Source: Mesostigma viride
Lineage: Eukaryota > Streptophyta > Mesostigmatophyceae > Mesostigmatales > Mesostigmataceae
Length of the DNA stretch: 64,000 nt
Reading direction: 5' to 3'
Assembly: GCA_009746045.1 (NCBI GenBank)
Contig: RPFO01000041.1
Coordinates: forward strand, 7,140,026-7,204,025
Position numbers and translations under genes: made by a program. Under the pieces are notes generated by a model that did no database searches, had not been told where the DNA came from, and saw nothing but the letters and a program-made list of their open reading frames with translations. Every line of letters begins with the position of its first letter. Position 1 is the first letter of the stretch. Positions 30,867-42,462 of this stretch are shown here, piece by piece.

Positions 30867-31377
30867 CTATAATTACTTACAGCAGAGTGAAATCACTCAA
30901 ACCAAAGCAAACGCCCAGCTATAAACCTCTATACAGAGCCATGTCAAATCTCTATACTACGATAAGACCAATGGAAACTCCTAACGGGAGGAACCTAATA
31001 GCCCTGCTGCACCGCAAAATCAGCCCGCGTACGGCGGAGCATGATGTCAGCCATGGCCCGAGTCAGCGCCACCGACAAGCGCTGACGCCAATATGACGTC
31101 CAGGTCCGCGCCGACCATGAGGCCCGCTGGCCCTCCAGGTCCAGCCGGTCCTCCCGGAGCCGGCAACACTCCTTGAAGAAGGCGGAGGTCAGGGGCCCCA
31201 TGGCCCCAAACTCCTCCAGGACAAAGGGCACCACACGATGGTGCCCGACGTCGCCGTAGGCCAGGAGCTTGGCCCGCTCCGCCCGGTCCGCCGTGTAACC
31301 TGCCGTGAGGGAGGCCCCAGCCACGTGGCTAAGAGCCAAGGGCCGCGCCACCGAAACGTCGATAAGCAGATGCTACC
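30867..31377 (-). mobile_element. Truncated non-LTR copy A
   Basis: About 511 bp matching the last part of ORF2 and the 3' tail of the plus copy (inverse of 23530-24040), with an open C-terminal endonuclease fragment. It is 5'-truncated at its right end, where atatatatt follows at 31378. Confidence 0.9.
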
Positions 31378-31386
31378 ATATATATT

Positions 31387-31576
31387 AAAAATATAATTAC
31401 TTACAACAGAGTGAAATCACTCAAACCAAAGCAAACGCCCAGCTATAAACCTATATACAGAGCCATGTCAAAGCTCTATACTACGATAAGACCAATGGAA
31501 ACGCCTAACGGGAGGAACCTAATAGCCCTGCTGCACCGCAAAATCAGCCCGCGTACGGCGGAGCATGATGTCAGCC
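31387..31576 (-). mobile_element. Truncated non-LTR copy B
   Basis: About 190 bp of 3' tail and the extreme ORF2 end, flanked by atatatatt on both sides (31378-31386 and 31577-31585). Confidence 0.88.
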
Positions 31577-31585
31577 ATATATATT

Positions 31586-32047
31586 AAAAATATAATTACT
31601 TACAGCAGAGTGAAATCACTCAAACCAAAGCATTAACGCCCAGCTATAAACCTATATACAGAGCCATGTCAAAGCTCTATACTACGATAAGACCAATGGA
31701 AACGCCTAACGGGAGGAACCTAATAGCCCTGCTGCACCGCAAAATCAGCCCGCGTACGGCGGAGCATGATGTCAGCCATGGCCCGAGTCAGCGCCACCGA
31801 CAAGCGCTGACGCCAATATGACGTCCAGGTCCGCGCCGACCATGGGGCCCGCTGGCCCTCCAGGTCCAGCCGGTCCTCCCGGAGCCGGCAACACTCCTTG
31901 AAGAAGGCGGAGGTCAGGGGCCCCATGGCCCCAAACTCCTCCAGGACAAAGGGCACCACACGATGGTGCCCGACGTCGCCGTAGGCCAGGAGCTTGGCCC
32001 GCTCCGCCCGGTCCGCCGTGTAACCTGCCGTGAGGGAGGCCCCAGCC
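31586..32047 (-). mobile_element. Truncated non-LTR copy C
   Basis: About 460 bp, same family and orientation as copies A and B. Flanked by atatatatt on the left and atatatata (32048-32056) on the right. It encodes the C-terminal ORF2 fragment up to the common stop. Confidence 0.9.
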
Positions 32048-32056
32048 ATATATATA

Positions 32057-32399
32057 CTGATTCAATAAAACATGTCGGCGATTTTGTTCCCGGCATTGAT
32101 AATCAAAAGCTGCTAGCAGGCCAAGGACTTCAAAAGTGGCAATAGATCGATGTAGGTCGTCGATAAACTTGTCTAGTCGAAATATTCCGGTCGCAAAATT
32201 CGTGCGTGGCCTGCAGGCATCGGACAAAGTGCACGCAACAGCAGGAGTCGGTTGAGTTCGAAGCACGGCTGACAAAAAATTTCGGCGCAAAGTCCGTCCG
32301 GCGGAAAATTCGCTCGGCTGCCAAATTTTCGGCAAGAATTTCGGCGCAATGTCCGGTTTTCGGACGATTGAAATTAGCGTTTTTTTCTTGCAAAAATCT
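32057..32399. other. Unassigned sequence, no gene
   Basis: Separates the truncated non-LTR copies from the gypsy 2 gag. aatttcggcgcaa is repeated near 32278 and 32337. This replaces the expected 5' LTR and leader of gypsy element 2. Confidence 0.5.
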
Positions 32400-33355
32400 A
32401 CCCCATTCCGCGTGGGACCACCCTCTACCCCTCAACAGTTTTTCACTTTTATTATGCTGCTTACCCAGAACACAGAGTCGTGGCAAAATCATAATAGATG
32501 GCGTCTCCCTGATGCTGTTTTAGTCCCTCACTATCTTACTACCTGTATTACCCCTGAGCTTGCTAACCTCATCCAGTGTGAATCCTTGGCCTCTCATGCC
32601 TACCCTAACTCAGTAGCAGAATTGTTTAAGCGGTTAGAGAGCCATTTAGTTCCTCCTGATGCAGATTGGCAGGATAGATTAGCTTTTGGTACTTTGCAGC
32701 AAGGTACTAAACCGTTTAAGGAGTATATGAAAGAATTTGATGCACAGATGGTACGAATTAGGGATTTGTCGGGCGCAGAAGTACGTGCTCGTTTCCTTCA
32801 AGGCCTCAGTAGACCCTTATTACGTGAGGTAAAGCGCCAGTTCTCTGCCTACCGTTTTACTGATCTACCCCTCAAGCATGTACGACAGCATCTCTTAAGA
32901 GTAGCAGATTTCTTCACCACCCCTTCTCTTCCTACCCGTTCCCGTACATTAGCCTTACCCCTGAGGAGGAGAACTCCTATGTAGAAGAATTAGATATTTG
33001 TGTTACCGACCTTTCGGCTCTGGATGTCTCTCATATTACATGCTATCATTGTAAGGAAGTAGGTCATCTTAAACGTGAGTGCCCCAAGTTCCTTTCGGGT
33101 GCTCCCCCTCATCCCGATGCTCGCCCTCCTCGTACCCCTCAGCGTGCTCCTATTCGTCCCACTCCAGGCCGCATTCCCTCTAATACCCCTAGTAGTAGGT
33201 TGAATGCTGTGCAGACAGGACCCTCAGGGTTCCCCTATGATAATCAGGCTCCTGCACCCTCTTCGCTCCCTCGTGACCCTCCAGCAGTGGCTTTTTCGCC
33301 AGGGTCTTCTTCGGGGTTAGTCCCAATGGATGTGGGGGGGGAGGGGGAACAGTAG
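32400..33355 (+). pseudogene. gag: Gag of gypsy element 2 (5'-truncated, frameshifted)
   Basis: The first open part (to 32984) holds the capsid region: CESLASHAYPNSVAELF, LAFGTLQQGTKPFKEYM and RARFLQGLSRPLL. After a frame change near 32960 a second part carries one CCHC knuckle (CYHCKEVGHLKREC) and a Pro-rich tail, ending at TAG 33353-33355. The start is lost with the missing 5' end. The tail overlaps the protease frame in a G-rich run at 33334-33346 (see findings). Gag would assemble the cytoplasmic particle. Confidence 0.82.
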
Positions 33356-33357
33356 GC

Positions 33358-33966
33358 CTGTCAGCCGGGGGTAACCTGGACAGGTCCTTAGCTAGTACCC
33401 CAGATAATAGTTTTTGCCTGCCTGTTTTCATAACTTCTGTAGGAGCTGAATCATCCCTACCCTTACGTGTTCGTCCTCTTATGTTTTTGAATGGCGGCTT
33501 AACCGTCCCTCACACTGTTGTAGACCCCTTCTTGCATGCTGATGAACTTTTGAATGTCTCCGTGTTAGTGGATAGCGGTGCGGCTAGCTCCTTTGTGAGC
33601 GAGGCCCTAGTTAGGCGTTTAGGACTAGTCCCTATCCCTCACACCAAACCTGTCACCATCCATTATGCTGACGGTCGCACCAGTCATTCCCCGGGTACGG
33701 TATCCCTTCCCCTGGTTATACAAGGACGTACTGCCAACCTTACGGCCACTATAGGTCCTATCACTACCGCTGATGTATTATTAGGATTAGATTGGCACCA
33801 GGATAATAAGATTACTATTAATTATGATACTATGGTCATCTGGTTTCCAGATAGCTCTTACTGGGTACCGGAACGTCATTATAGAGTAGAAAATTTATCC
33901 TTGGTAGATATTACTCCTCCTACACCTGTTGATCCTCCTGTAAGACCTCAGTACCTGAAGTATTAA
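33358..33966 (+). CDS. pol: Aspartic protease domain of gypsy element 2 pol
   Basis: About 200 residues in the -1 frame relative to gag. The retropepsin signature VLVDSGAASSFV is followed by LVRRLGLVPIPHT, a YADGR turn and the dimer motif DVLLGLDWH. The protease would release Gag and Pol products in the particle. The frame closes with TAA at 33964-33966, overlapping the ATG of the next ORF (taatg), so RT is not in the same frame here. Whether that is natural coupling or a mutation cannot be told from one copy. Confidence 0.85.
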   Translation: MSAGGNLDRSLASTPDNSFCLPVFITSVGAESSLPLRVRPLMFLNGGLTVPHTVVDPFLHADELLNVSVLVDSGAASSFVSEALVRRLGLVPIPHTKPVTIHYADGRTSHSPGTVSLPLVIQGRTANLTATIGPITTADVLLGLDWHQDNKITINYDTMVIWFPDSSYWVPERHYRVENLSLVDITPPTPVDPPVRPQYLKY

Positions 33967-34741
33967 TGTCCAATGATGAATTGCGATCTGAACTAAAGGA
34001 ATATGGATATTTATTATGTATGTTCCTTCAGTTAGAAGTACAGGAGATACCTATCCCTAATAATAGTGTGGATATACATGTGAACACAGTAGATGCCATA
34101 GGGGTGGGATTTACTGAAAACGAAATAGTAAGATACATGGCTGTGATAGATTCCTCCAAAGTTTTTGAAGAAAAGACTCCTTCTTATCCTCCTCCTCGTT
34201 CTGTTTTACACCGTGTAGTTATTAAGGACGGTGCAGTTCCTACGCACTCTCCGATGTACCGAATGGGCCCTACCGAGTTAAAGGAACTAAAACAGATTTT
34301 AGTGTCACTATTAGAAGCAGGATTGATAGAGCCTAGTAACTCCCCATACTCAGCTGGTGTCCTGTTAGTCCCTAAGCCAAATGGCGAGTTTCGTTTAGTT
34401 ACTGATTATAGGAAGTTAAATGATATCACTGTGAAGTCTAAATACCCTCTACCTCGTATTGATGATATATTTAATAAGGTTAAAGGTTCTACCTGTTTCA
34501 CCGTGTTGGATTGTGCAGATGGTTTTTGGCAATTGCGAATAGCGCCCGAGGATTGTCATAAAACTGCCTTTGCTACCCCTTTTGGTCATTATCAGTTTAG
34601 AGTAGCGGCTATGGGACTCTGTAACTCTCCTGCCTCTTTTCAAATGTTGATGAATGAAGTACTTAGACCTGTTATGGGTAACTCTCACCTTCCCCAAGTG
34701 TCCTCTGATTTAAAGGATCCTTCCTTCTCCTCTGTTTCTTT
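33966..34741 (+). pseudogene. pol: Reverse transcriptase, N-terminal part, gypsy element 2
   Basis: About 258 residues with classic Ty3 motifs: LLEAGLIEPSNSPYSAGVLL, KPNGEFRLVTDYRKLN, KYPLPRIDDIF, FTVLDCADGFWQL and FATPFGHYQF. The frame runs into the LTR of copia-like element 2 at 34742. Removing that element and one tcttt continues the frame to the YLDD box at 42490. Confidence 0.9.
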
Positions 34742-35226
34742 AGTTAGTCTCCATGCTTTGCTGCAGACTAAGTCTCAAAGGCATTGTGAATACAACGTAT
34801 GAATAAGCCTTGTAAACCTACGTTGGTATGTGAATATAAATACCACGTGGGCTATGCAGATAGGAATGCTAGTCGAGTCGCATACGTTTCGGACCTAGAT
34901 AGGTACTTTGGGTACTGGGGTACGTGACAGATGTTAGTACCCAGTATACGTAGTGTCCTGTCATTGGACGGTACTAGAGTATCCTAGATAGGGACCGTAC
35001 TGCAGCGTGCATTGATCTGTGATCACACGATGCAGTGACTAGACTGCGACCTGTCATCGTGCGGCCTCGGGCCAACGGTCTGCACCCAATGGTCACTGGC
35101 GGCGCAGCCAGTGAGAGGAACGTTGATAAAGGGTAAACCTATTTTCTAATGAACCAAGCAATTCATTGCTCATTGCTCACAGTGCTCTCAAGCAATATAC
35201 CAAGTCGCTCTTTCCATTTACTAACT
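34742..35226 (+). repeat. Copia-like element 2, 5' LTR
   Basis: 485 bp with AGTTAG/CTAACT ends. Fixed by the tcttt duplication. Confidence 0.93.
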
Positions 35227-35245
35227 TGAATTTTATCTGCTACCA

Positions 35246-36965
35246 ATGGCTATCAACAACAAGAACGTTGCGAAGAAGTTGGACTTTAACGATGGTGATG
35301 ACGGGCAGGATAGGCGGATGCCCAAGGACAACAACAAGAAGCCGGCTGGGGATGCGGCTATTTCTAAGAAAAAGAAGAAAAACAAAAAGAAGAAAAACAA
35401 AAAGAACAACAATGTCTGCCAGGAGGAGGGGACGGCGGCCGCAAGGCCGACCGACCTACCCCCCTCGATCCCCTGAGAAGCCGGAGGACGAGACGGCTCC
35501 CCCGCGGGGGACCGACTTACCCTCGACTCCGGCGGCTGCGCCAGCCGAAACCACGGCTGGAGCAGCCGGCCATGGCTGCGGAGCCCTCGGCGGTCAACCC
35601 CCCCGAGGCTCCCCAGTGAATCGGCCCTCAGTTGCCGACCATTCGGGAGCTCCTGCCCCGCCAGACGGCATCTGTGGCGCCGGACGGGGCGATCACGTTT
35701 CGCCCCGCCACGTCCGATCTTCGTGTCCCCTTCGCCCAGGGGCACAATCATATCGAGCTTCAGTTTGGGCGGCCATCCACCCTTCTTCGAAAGAAGAAGG
35801 AGATGGAGAGCGTAAAGCTCGCACGGGTGGTGCGGAGACCCGTTGAGCCCATCGGAGGACAACCCATGTCCGATGATGAGGTCTCGGATACTGCCAGTCT
35901 CCCCGACGGGGAGACTGAGATAACCCTCACCCCAGCGCTCCTGGCGGTGGAGCAGGCCGCGCTGGTGGCCAACGAGGAACGCCGAGCGAGGCAGCGCGAC
36001 CGGGAGGTCCGTCGCGAGACGGCCTTTCGGCTCGCCGCCAAGCGGCAGGAATATGAGGAGGAGGCCGCCCGTCGCCTGGCAACCCACCAGGCGATGGCGG
36101 CGGCGTACCGTGAGGCAACTCAACGGCTACGCGACCTTCTACAAAATGCTGACTATCCGATGGAATACTCGGATGGTCAAGACCTGGCCGCGCTTGCGCG
36201 GTCAGCCCATTTTAAGGCCATGAGGTCCGTAACCCAATCAAGGGTAACGGAGGCCATATTGGCGAAGCATGGGGTGGTGGCTGAAAATGCCCCCCCACTG
36301 GAAGCCACCAAGGGATCCTCCCCCCCCCAACCCATGCAGTCCAAGGTGGGCCTTCTGGTCCTGGACCAGGGGAAGGGAAGGAGGACGGACTATGATGTCC
36401 GGGATGCGCTGGTGATGGGCGACCCCCTGCCTGACATCCCCTCGGATGAGGCGGCCTTTCAGGCTGCCCTAAGAGAACATGAAATTCGCAAGGAGATGAA
36501 AAGGCTCCAAAGGGAGGAGGCAGCGAGGAGGGCAGCGGCAGACACCCCTGCCCGCCCCTCCTCCGCTGGGGCTGGCCCTAGCGGGGTCCCACGGACTCCC
36601 CCGGCCTCACCCCGGGCCCCCGGGGCCCCCTCTCCCCCTCCCCCACCACCCCAGGTTCGCCGGCTGTGGGCTGGGGCCCCCTCCCCACCCAGGGGGGGGT
36701 GCCAGGACCCCAGGAGGCCCTGGGGGGAGGTCCAGAGATGCCCAGGGCACCCACCCAACCAACTGCTGAGGCCCCCCAACGGCAAGGGGACATTCAAGAA
36801 CAGCTAGCCATCCTTCAGGCTCAGCTGGCCTCTCTGCAGGACCAACAATTGTCAGCTAACCAGCTGCAAACAGTGGAGGGCCTGCGAGCCCTGATGTCCA
36901 GGTACGAGCGTGGCACCATAAACCTGGACCCCGCTCGACTCCAGCATGCACCGATGTCTTCTTGA
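35246..36965 (+). pseudogene. N-terminal gag-like ORF of copia-like element 2, coiled coil
   Basis: ATG 35246 opens a Lys/Asn-rich stretch. After frame changes the long open part 35632-36807 follows, with a charged Arg/Glu/Ala-rich helix (near 35940-36130) predicted by eye to be coiled coil, then a Pro-rich tail. A shifted frame near 36780 carries a second heptad-like helix (QEQLAILQAQLASLQDQQL). It lies between the 5' LTR and the capsid-like ORF. I recognise no family. It may be an extended Gag N-terminus or a separate protein. Confidence 0.5.
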
Positions 36966-37007
36966 GGGCAACCCCCCTCCAACAGGTGTGTATAACCCCA
37001 CAAAAAG

Positions 37008-37949
37008 GAATCAAAGATCAATATTGCTGGTTTACCTGAGGGATATACCATTGAACAAGCCAAACAGTTTGTCTTTGCTCTGGAGTATGGGATGGAAGGC
37101 CTAAACCTTAGGCATCAGTTTAAGGCTCTCATGGCCTCATCCACCTTTCACCAATCATCTCCTGCAATTAGAGCATTGATTCAAACCTATCAGGAACGCA
37201 CCCTGACACCTGAAGCAGCCATTGAACAGTGGCCTACCTTTATCACTGATCTGAAACAGCTAGTGCTTACCAATAACCACATGGAAGCAGTAGAACGTTT
37301 CAACTGGCTTGCTGCATATAAGGTGAACAAGAATAACCTCTCTGGGGATGCAAAAACATACAGGGTAATGATAGAGAAAGACCTTGAGCTTCTCAAGCTC
37401 CAACCAAGGTATCTCATCCACACCTGGCTAACAAAAGCTAATTTGCAACCTTCTGTCCTGGCTACCCTGCTTACAGGCCTCAAGTCCCTCTGGGACAACT
37501 TCAGAGCTGCCATGCTCTATATCGAGGAGGCAGTGGACCCCCTGGGTACTGGCAACCCCCAGGCCCAGGACCCCAAGGTCCAGGGTGTCCAAGGCCACAA
37601 GCGCAAGGGGCAGGCCAGCCAGGGGGGGCACCCAAGACCCACAAGTCCTCCCACCAAGGGGGCAGTGGCTCTCAGGGGCGTGGCAACACGTGGCACCGTG
37701 TGCCCCTGCATGGCAACCCCAACAACAACAACAACAATAACAACAACAGGTCCCAGCAGGGCAATAACAACAACAGGTCCCAGCAGGGCCAAAACAACAA
37801 CAATAACAACAGGTCCCAGCAGGGCCATAACCACAGCAACAATCGGTCCCAGCAGGGCAACAATCACAACAACAACAACAACAACAACCAACCTGGAAAC
37901 CCTGGCATACGGTGCATGCATGCCTGAGGTGCTTCCAGAGGGGGCATGA
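37008..37949 (+). pseudogene. gag: Gag capsid region of copia-like element 2
   Basis: Reads from about LPEGYTIEQAKQFVFALEYG through a helical capsid-like region (QWPTFITDLKQLVL, RYLIHTWLTKANLQ) into a low-complexity Thr/Asn/Gln repeat (RSQQGNNNN units when read in the neighbouring frame). The Cys/His knuckle (CLRCFQRGHDRNHC) is in the frame of the following ORF from 37912, so a frame change in the repeat is required. Broken or frameshift-expressed. Confidence 0.7.
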
Positions 37950-39300
37950 CAGGAACCACTGCCCCCACAACGACTCCCTGCACACCGACGTGGACATCTG
38001 CCCGGGTTGCTGGCACGCACGTCATCCCCTGGGGCCTCCAGGCAGCCGGTGCAACAGGCCTCGCTACCCAAACAAATGTGAGTTCTCTCACCTTGCTTAC
38101 TCTGAGGATGATGATCTCATTACCATTGGGGATGGCAGCCAGGGCATAATTGATTTTGAGGCAGCAACCTTACTGTCCTCCCAACACCCTGTACTGGAAC
38201 CTTACATAAAAGCACTAACCCCTACTGTTGACAACTCCATAGATATCAATGAGCTTGCTCATCAGCTGCACCTAGCCATGGGTCATGAAACAGTGGCTGA
38301 GGAACTGGCCAGACGGCTGGGGGGTAGTAGCATGGGAAAACAACTCAGGAATGCAGTAAAACTGGCTAGACAACACTGTCAAGAATGTCAGTTCAATAGC
38401 CCCAAACCTCAAAAATGGCATACTGCAACTCCTTCCACCACTAGGGGCATGATAGTGGGGGATGTGATGCACATCAACAAAGATGTCCAACCCTACCTGA
38501 TCCTAAAAGACTCATGGTCCAGGTTCACAGTAATGGAACCCCTACCTGGCATGTCTGCAGGGCAGCTACGTGTTGCACTCATGATTGCTTTACCCAGATT
38601 CTACCCAGTTGACAGAATTTTGCTTGATCAACAATTTTCTTGTCTGACTGACCTGGAAGGGTGTGAAGCAATAGAGATTGCTGGGCTGGAAGATCATGAG
38701 GGTCAGGGGGTCATTGAAAGAACCATCAGATCTGTCAAAACCCTACTAGCCAAAAATCCTTCCAAGGATGCTACTTCAGGGGTCTATTGTGACAGGGCAC
38801 TCTGGTGTCATGAAATGTGCACAACCCTAAACATGAGACCTGTCTTGCATGCCAAGTGGGGTGAAGTAATCCCAGCAGGCCTGCAGGCAGGTGTATATCC
38901 CCCAGAGGTGATAGCACTGTACAACACTGCACGTGCACAAACCTCAGCAAAACTGGCAGAAAAAGATAAAACCCATTCCAGGCCAGTATTCCAAAAAGGT
39001 GATCAAGTTCTCTATTACAAGGAAAACAGCTTTGGTAAGGTTGGAACTTGGCTAGGTCCAGTTACCATCCGTGGATTTACCAAAAACAGCAAGACCGTGG
39101 AGGTCAAGCACAATATCAATGGGAAGCGTCACAGGGTGAGCTGTCATAGAATTAAGAAGTATTATTCTCCCATGGCAGACGTGCCTGGGGAAGAGTCTTT
39201 AAGCATGGACTCACTACTTCTATCTGGCAACTCCAGCATGCCCAGCAGTAGCCTGAGCCACCAATTACTGCTGTTGACAGCACCACAGCACCCTCTGTGA
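37912..39300 (+). pseudogene. pol: Gag knuckle and integrase of copia-like element 2
   Basis: Starts in the Cys/His knuckle and then a Cys/His-rich patch (CPGCWHARHPLGPPGSRC). The integrase HHCC finger is HLAMGH...HCQECQ. The core has GDVMHI, LDQQF and GQGVIER, giving D, D and E with 29 residues between the last two. The C-terminal part (KGDQVLYYKENSFGKVGTW) resembles the SH3-like integrase tail, matching the same region of elements 1 and 3. The ORF ends with TGA at 39298-39300, where the next ORF begins in another frame. Confidence 0.85.
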
Positions 39301-40310
39301 ACCCTTCCACCCTCAGTGAAGCCAGGCCCACTTCACAACCTGGGGATTGCTTAACCAGGCACGAGGTAGCTGGGTTGGAAGCATTAGCTCAGCCCCAAGG
39401 CACCAAATTGTCTGCCAACCCTCCCGCTCTGAGGTCAAGATTGGCAGTCGCCTTGCAAGCATTACACAGGTCACATAAGCAACAAGCTGCTGTGGCCGCA
39501 GGGTTGGCAAAAGTCTCAGCTGTGTGCACTAGTCAGGACCCCTGGACCCTGGCAATAGACACTCAGGCACAGGTCAGTGTGATCAGTGCACAAGCCATCC
39601 CTGGTCTTGAGATTGCACCTTCATTTTGGGCACGGGTGCAGGATTTCTCAGGCCAAAGCTCACTGGATGTAGTGGGACAAGTGATGCTCCCTATACTTGG
39701 TATTCAGACACCCTTCCAGGTGGTGGAGGGGTACTCTGGTAACACCTTGTTGGGGGAACCTTTTGTATCCTATCCTGGGGTGCTTATCTCAGCTAATGAG
39801 CTCAGTGTCACAGGGGTGGGTGCAGTTCCTCTGGACCACTTTAAAATCCCTCTCTCCAGTATTGTCCCTGGTATGGATGCTGTCATCAAGGCAGTCAACA
39901 CTCAGTATGCACCAGGGGAGATCCCTGATCTGGACAAGTTAGTGCACAGCCAGTTCCTCCATCCCTCAGCCTTTGGGCTGGGTAAGTGGGACATAGCCAT
40001 GCACTCACCCCACCAAATCTCCCACGTCATACAAGAATGCAAAACACAAAAAGGGTTTACCAAGTGGCTGATGGCCATTGTCCACCAAGCCAGGCAGGAA
40101 TGGGTCCTGCCCAACCCCAAAAACCCTCAATACAAACCTCCTGTCACCCCTTCATGGGACGTGCCAGAGGGAGCCAAAAAGCTCAGATTAAAATTTGTTC
40201 TCAAACAAAAACCACAAAAAGTGGGCTCCCCAATCTTCCATGCCAGACCATGTGTCACAGAATTAAAGGGGACATCCACACTGCCAAAAGGGGAAACTAC
40301 ACACCTGGGC
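39297..40310 (+). pseudogene. pol: Protease-like domain and start of RT, copia-like element 2
   Basis: IDTQAQVSVIS near 39557 and NTLLGEPFV near 39740 correspond to the DTG-like and LLG-like motifs of retropepsins, with the Gly of DTG replaced by Gln. The order (after IN, before RT) is the same as in elements 1 and 3. RT begins at LRLKFVLKQKPQK and the frame breaks near 40300. Confidence 0.75.
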
Positions 40311-41071
40311 TGCAACAAACCTCACTCAGGATCATGCTCTCCCTATTCCTCCACAACCTCAATGCAGGCCAAGACTATGTCTGCAAAGCCACTGATATTA
40401 AAAGGGCCTTCCTCAGGGGGGACCCAGAAAAGGCTGAATCTGTGTGGAAAGGGAAGGTGTACGTGGTAGACACCCCAGCTGTGTGGAAACCTTACATTGA
40501 TGAGCCCCACCTTATCATCAACATTGGGGTGGAAGGGCTTGTCAGTGCCCCAAAAATTTTCAGAGACTCAGCAGAGGAAGTATTCAAAAAGCTCAAGGCC
40601 ACGTATGATGACCTGGACCCATGCTTTTTTGTTGTACCCACCCCCTCTGGACTGCTGTTCTTTGTGTGGCATGGAGATGACCAACTCATTTGTGGGCCTA
40701 GAGCTGAGGTGGAAAAATTTATTCAGCAGGTCCAGGAATCATATGAGATTGGCAAACAGGTGGAATTGAGCACAACCCCCATCCAGTTCTGTGGCATCAT
40801 GTTGCAGCTGCACAGGCAGCCAGATCAGTGGGTCTGCTCTCTCTCTCCTCCTGCAGAATATATTCAAGATTGTCTAGATCTGCTGCAACACAACTACCTC
40901 CCCTTACACATGTGTGCCACTGTTCAGGGCAAACTGGGGTGGTGGTCAGCCATCTGTGGGGCTCCCTTAGCTGTCATCAGCAGGGTCACCCATGATGTTC
41001 TAGTCAAAATAAAATGCAGTCACATCAGGAAGTTGGTCAATGACTGCCCCCCCTCATCCTCCATGGCCTGA
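40290..41071 (+). pseudogene. pol: Reverse transcriptase of copia-like element 2
   Basis: RT continues in a second frame: YTPGLQQTSLRIML, TDIKRAFLRGDPE and the active-site box FVWHGDDQLI at about 40666. The frame ends at 41071 in a C-rich stretch just before RNase H. Confidence 0.85.
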
Positions 41072-41076
41072 ATCTG

Positions 41077-41601
41077 ATGGAAGACATCCACATCCACAGT
41101 GTCATGGACAGCTCCATGGAGAGCAGAACAATCAATCAGATGGGGGCACGGGAATCAGGGCTGTTTTTTCTCACCAACAGGTCAGATTACATGTCCCTCA
41201 CTTCCTGGTACAGCAGGCTACACCGCAGAAAACCTGGCAGCAGCAACTCAGCTGAATGTCGTGCTGTGGTGTCTGCTGCATTGCATGCTCGTTCCCTGCA
41301 GCACATGCTCACCTGGCTACAAACCCAGGCAGGCAGCACATGCAATGTCATCTCACATCTCTATACTGACAGCTTCTCTGTGATCAGTTTTCTAACCAAG
41401 AAATCTGTTTCTGCTGCTGTCCACACTGACTTGGATTGGGTGATCCTCAAACAGGAGGCCACCTACTTTTCCAGCTGGACTCATGTGGATGATGAGGACA
41501 ACCCAGCAGACGCTCTAACGAAGCTGCGGGATGCTGCTGGCCAACAGTACCAGCTCCTCTTTCAGAACATGAACCCCTATGATATCAGAGTCAGTGTTTG
41601 A
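41077..41601 (+). CDS. pol: RNase H domain of copia-like element 2
   Basis: About 174 residues: SVMDSSMESR (first catalytic Asp), SAECRAVVSA (Glu), LYTDSFSVISFL (Asp) and DEDNPADALTKL at the end, as in copia RNase H. In a different frame from RT. It degrades the RNA strand of the hybrid during cDNA synthesis. Confidence 0.88.
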   Translation: MEDIHIHSVMDSSMESRTINQMGARESGLFFLTNRSDYMSLTSWYSRLHRRKPGSSNSAECRAVVSAALHARSLQHMLTWLQTQAGSTCNVISHLYTDSFSVISFLTKKSVSAAVHTDLDWVILKQEATYFSSWTHVDDEDNPADALTKLRDAAGQQYQLLFQNMNPYDIRVSV

Positions 41602-41975
41602 ATAAATGACTGGCCATAGCACAGTACACAACCACCACACCCCCTTACCACAGCGATAGCTGCTGGGCGCCATAAAATTCAACACATTCGTTGTGGGGTG
41701 TGAGTGCTGGCTAGGTCAGATTTGTATCCATTTGCAGCTTGAGGACACAAGCTTTGTATACACTTACTTAATGTGTGCTCCAATAACTGGCCAAACCAGC
41801 CAGCTGTGTACACCTTATTTAATGTGCAATCTAACACCTGGCCAGAACAGCCAGCTGTCACCAACCTTGCTCAACCAGCCATGTCTCTTTTGTACCCCTA
41901 ATCAACTTAAAAACAATAACAATAATGTTGGGGGTGCAGACCTGCATTCAGAAATAAATAATAAAACAATACTGG
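41602..41975 (+). other. 3' untranslated region of copia-like element 2
   Basis: No gene. It ends ...aataaaacaatactgg before the LTR, sharing the ctgg/AGTT junction with element 1. Confidence 0.6.
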
Positions 41976-42457
41976 AGTTAGTCTCCATGCTTTGCTGTAG
42001 ACTAAGTCTCAAAGGCATTGTGAATACAACGTATGAATAAGCCTTGTAAACCTACGTTGGTATGTGAATATAAATACCACGTGGGCTATGCAGATAGGAA
42101 TGCTAGTCGAGTCGCATACGTTTCCCTAAATAGGTACTTTGGGTACTGGGGTACGCGACAGATGTTAGTACCCAGTATACGTAGTGTCCTGTCATTGGAC
42201 GGTACTAGAGTATCCTAGACAGGGACCGTACTGCAGCGTGCATTGATCTGTGATCACACGATGCAGTGACTAGACTGCGACCTGTCATCGTGCGGCCTCG
42301 GGCCAACAGTCTGCACCCAACGGTCACTGGCGGCGCAGCCAGTGAGAGGAACGTTGATAAAGGGTAAACCTATTTTCTAATGAACCAAGCAATTCATTGC
42401 TCATTGCTCACAGTGCTCTCAAGCAATATACCAAGTCGCTCTTTCCATTTACTAACT
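41976..42457 (+). repeat. Copia-like element 2, 3' LTR
   Basis: 482 bp, followed by the second tcttt at 42458-42462. Confidence 0.93.
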
Positions 42458-42462
42458 TCTTT

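Larger units (their letters stand above)
34742..42457 (+). mobile_element. Copia-like element 2 (frameshifted)
   Basis: LTRs are 34742-35226 (485 bp) and 41976-42457 (482 bp). They begin agttagtctcc and end ttactaact, with target duplication tcttt at 34737-34741 and 42458-42462. The host gypsy RT frame resumes exactly after one tcttt, which confirms the ends. LTRs differ at a few sites (for example gtttcggacctagat against gtttccctaaat), and the internal ORFs have several frame breaks, so it is older than element 1. Domain order again is gag, IN, PR-like, RT, RNase H. Confidence 0.93.
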
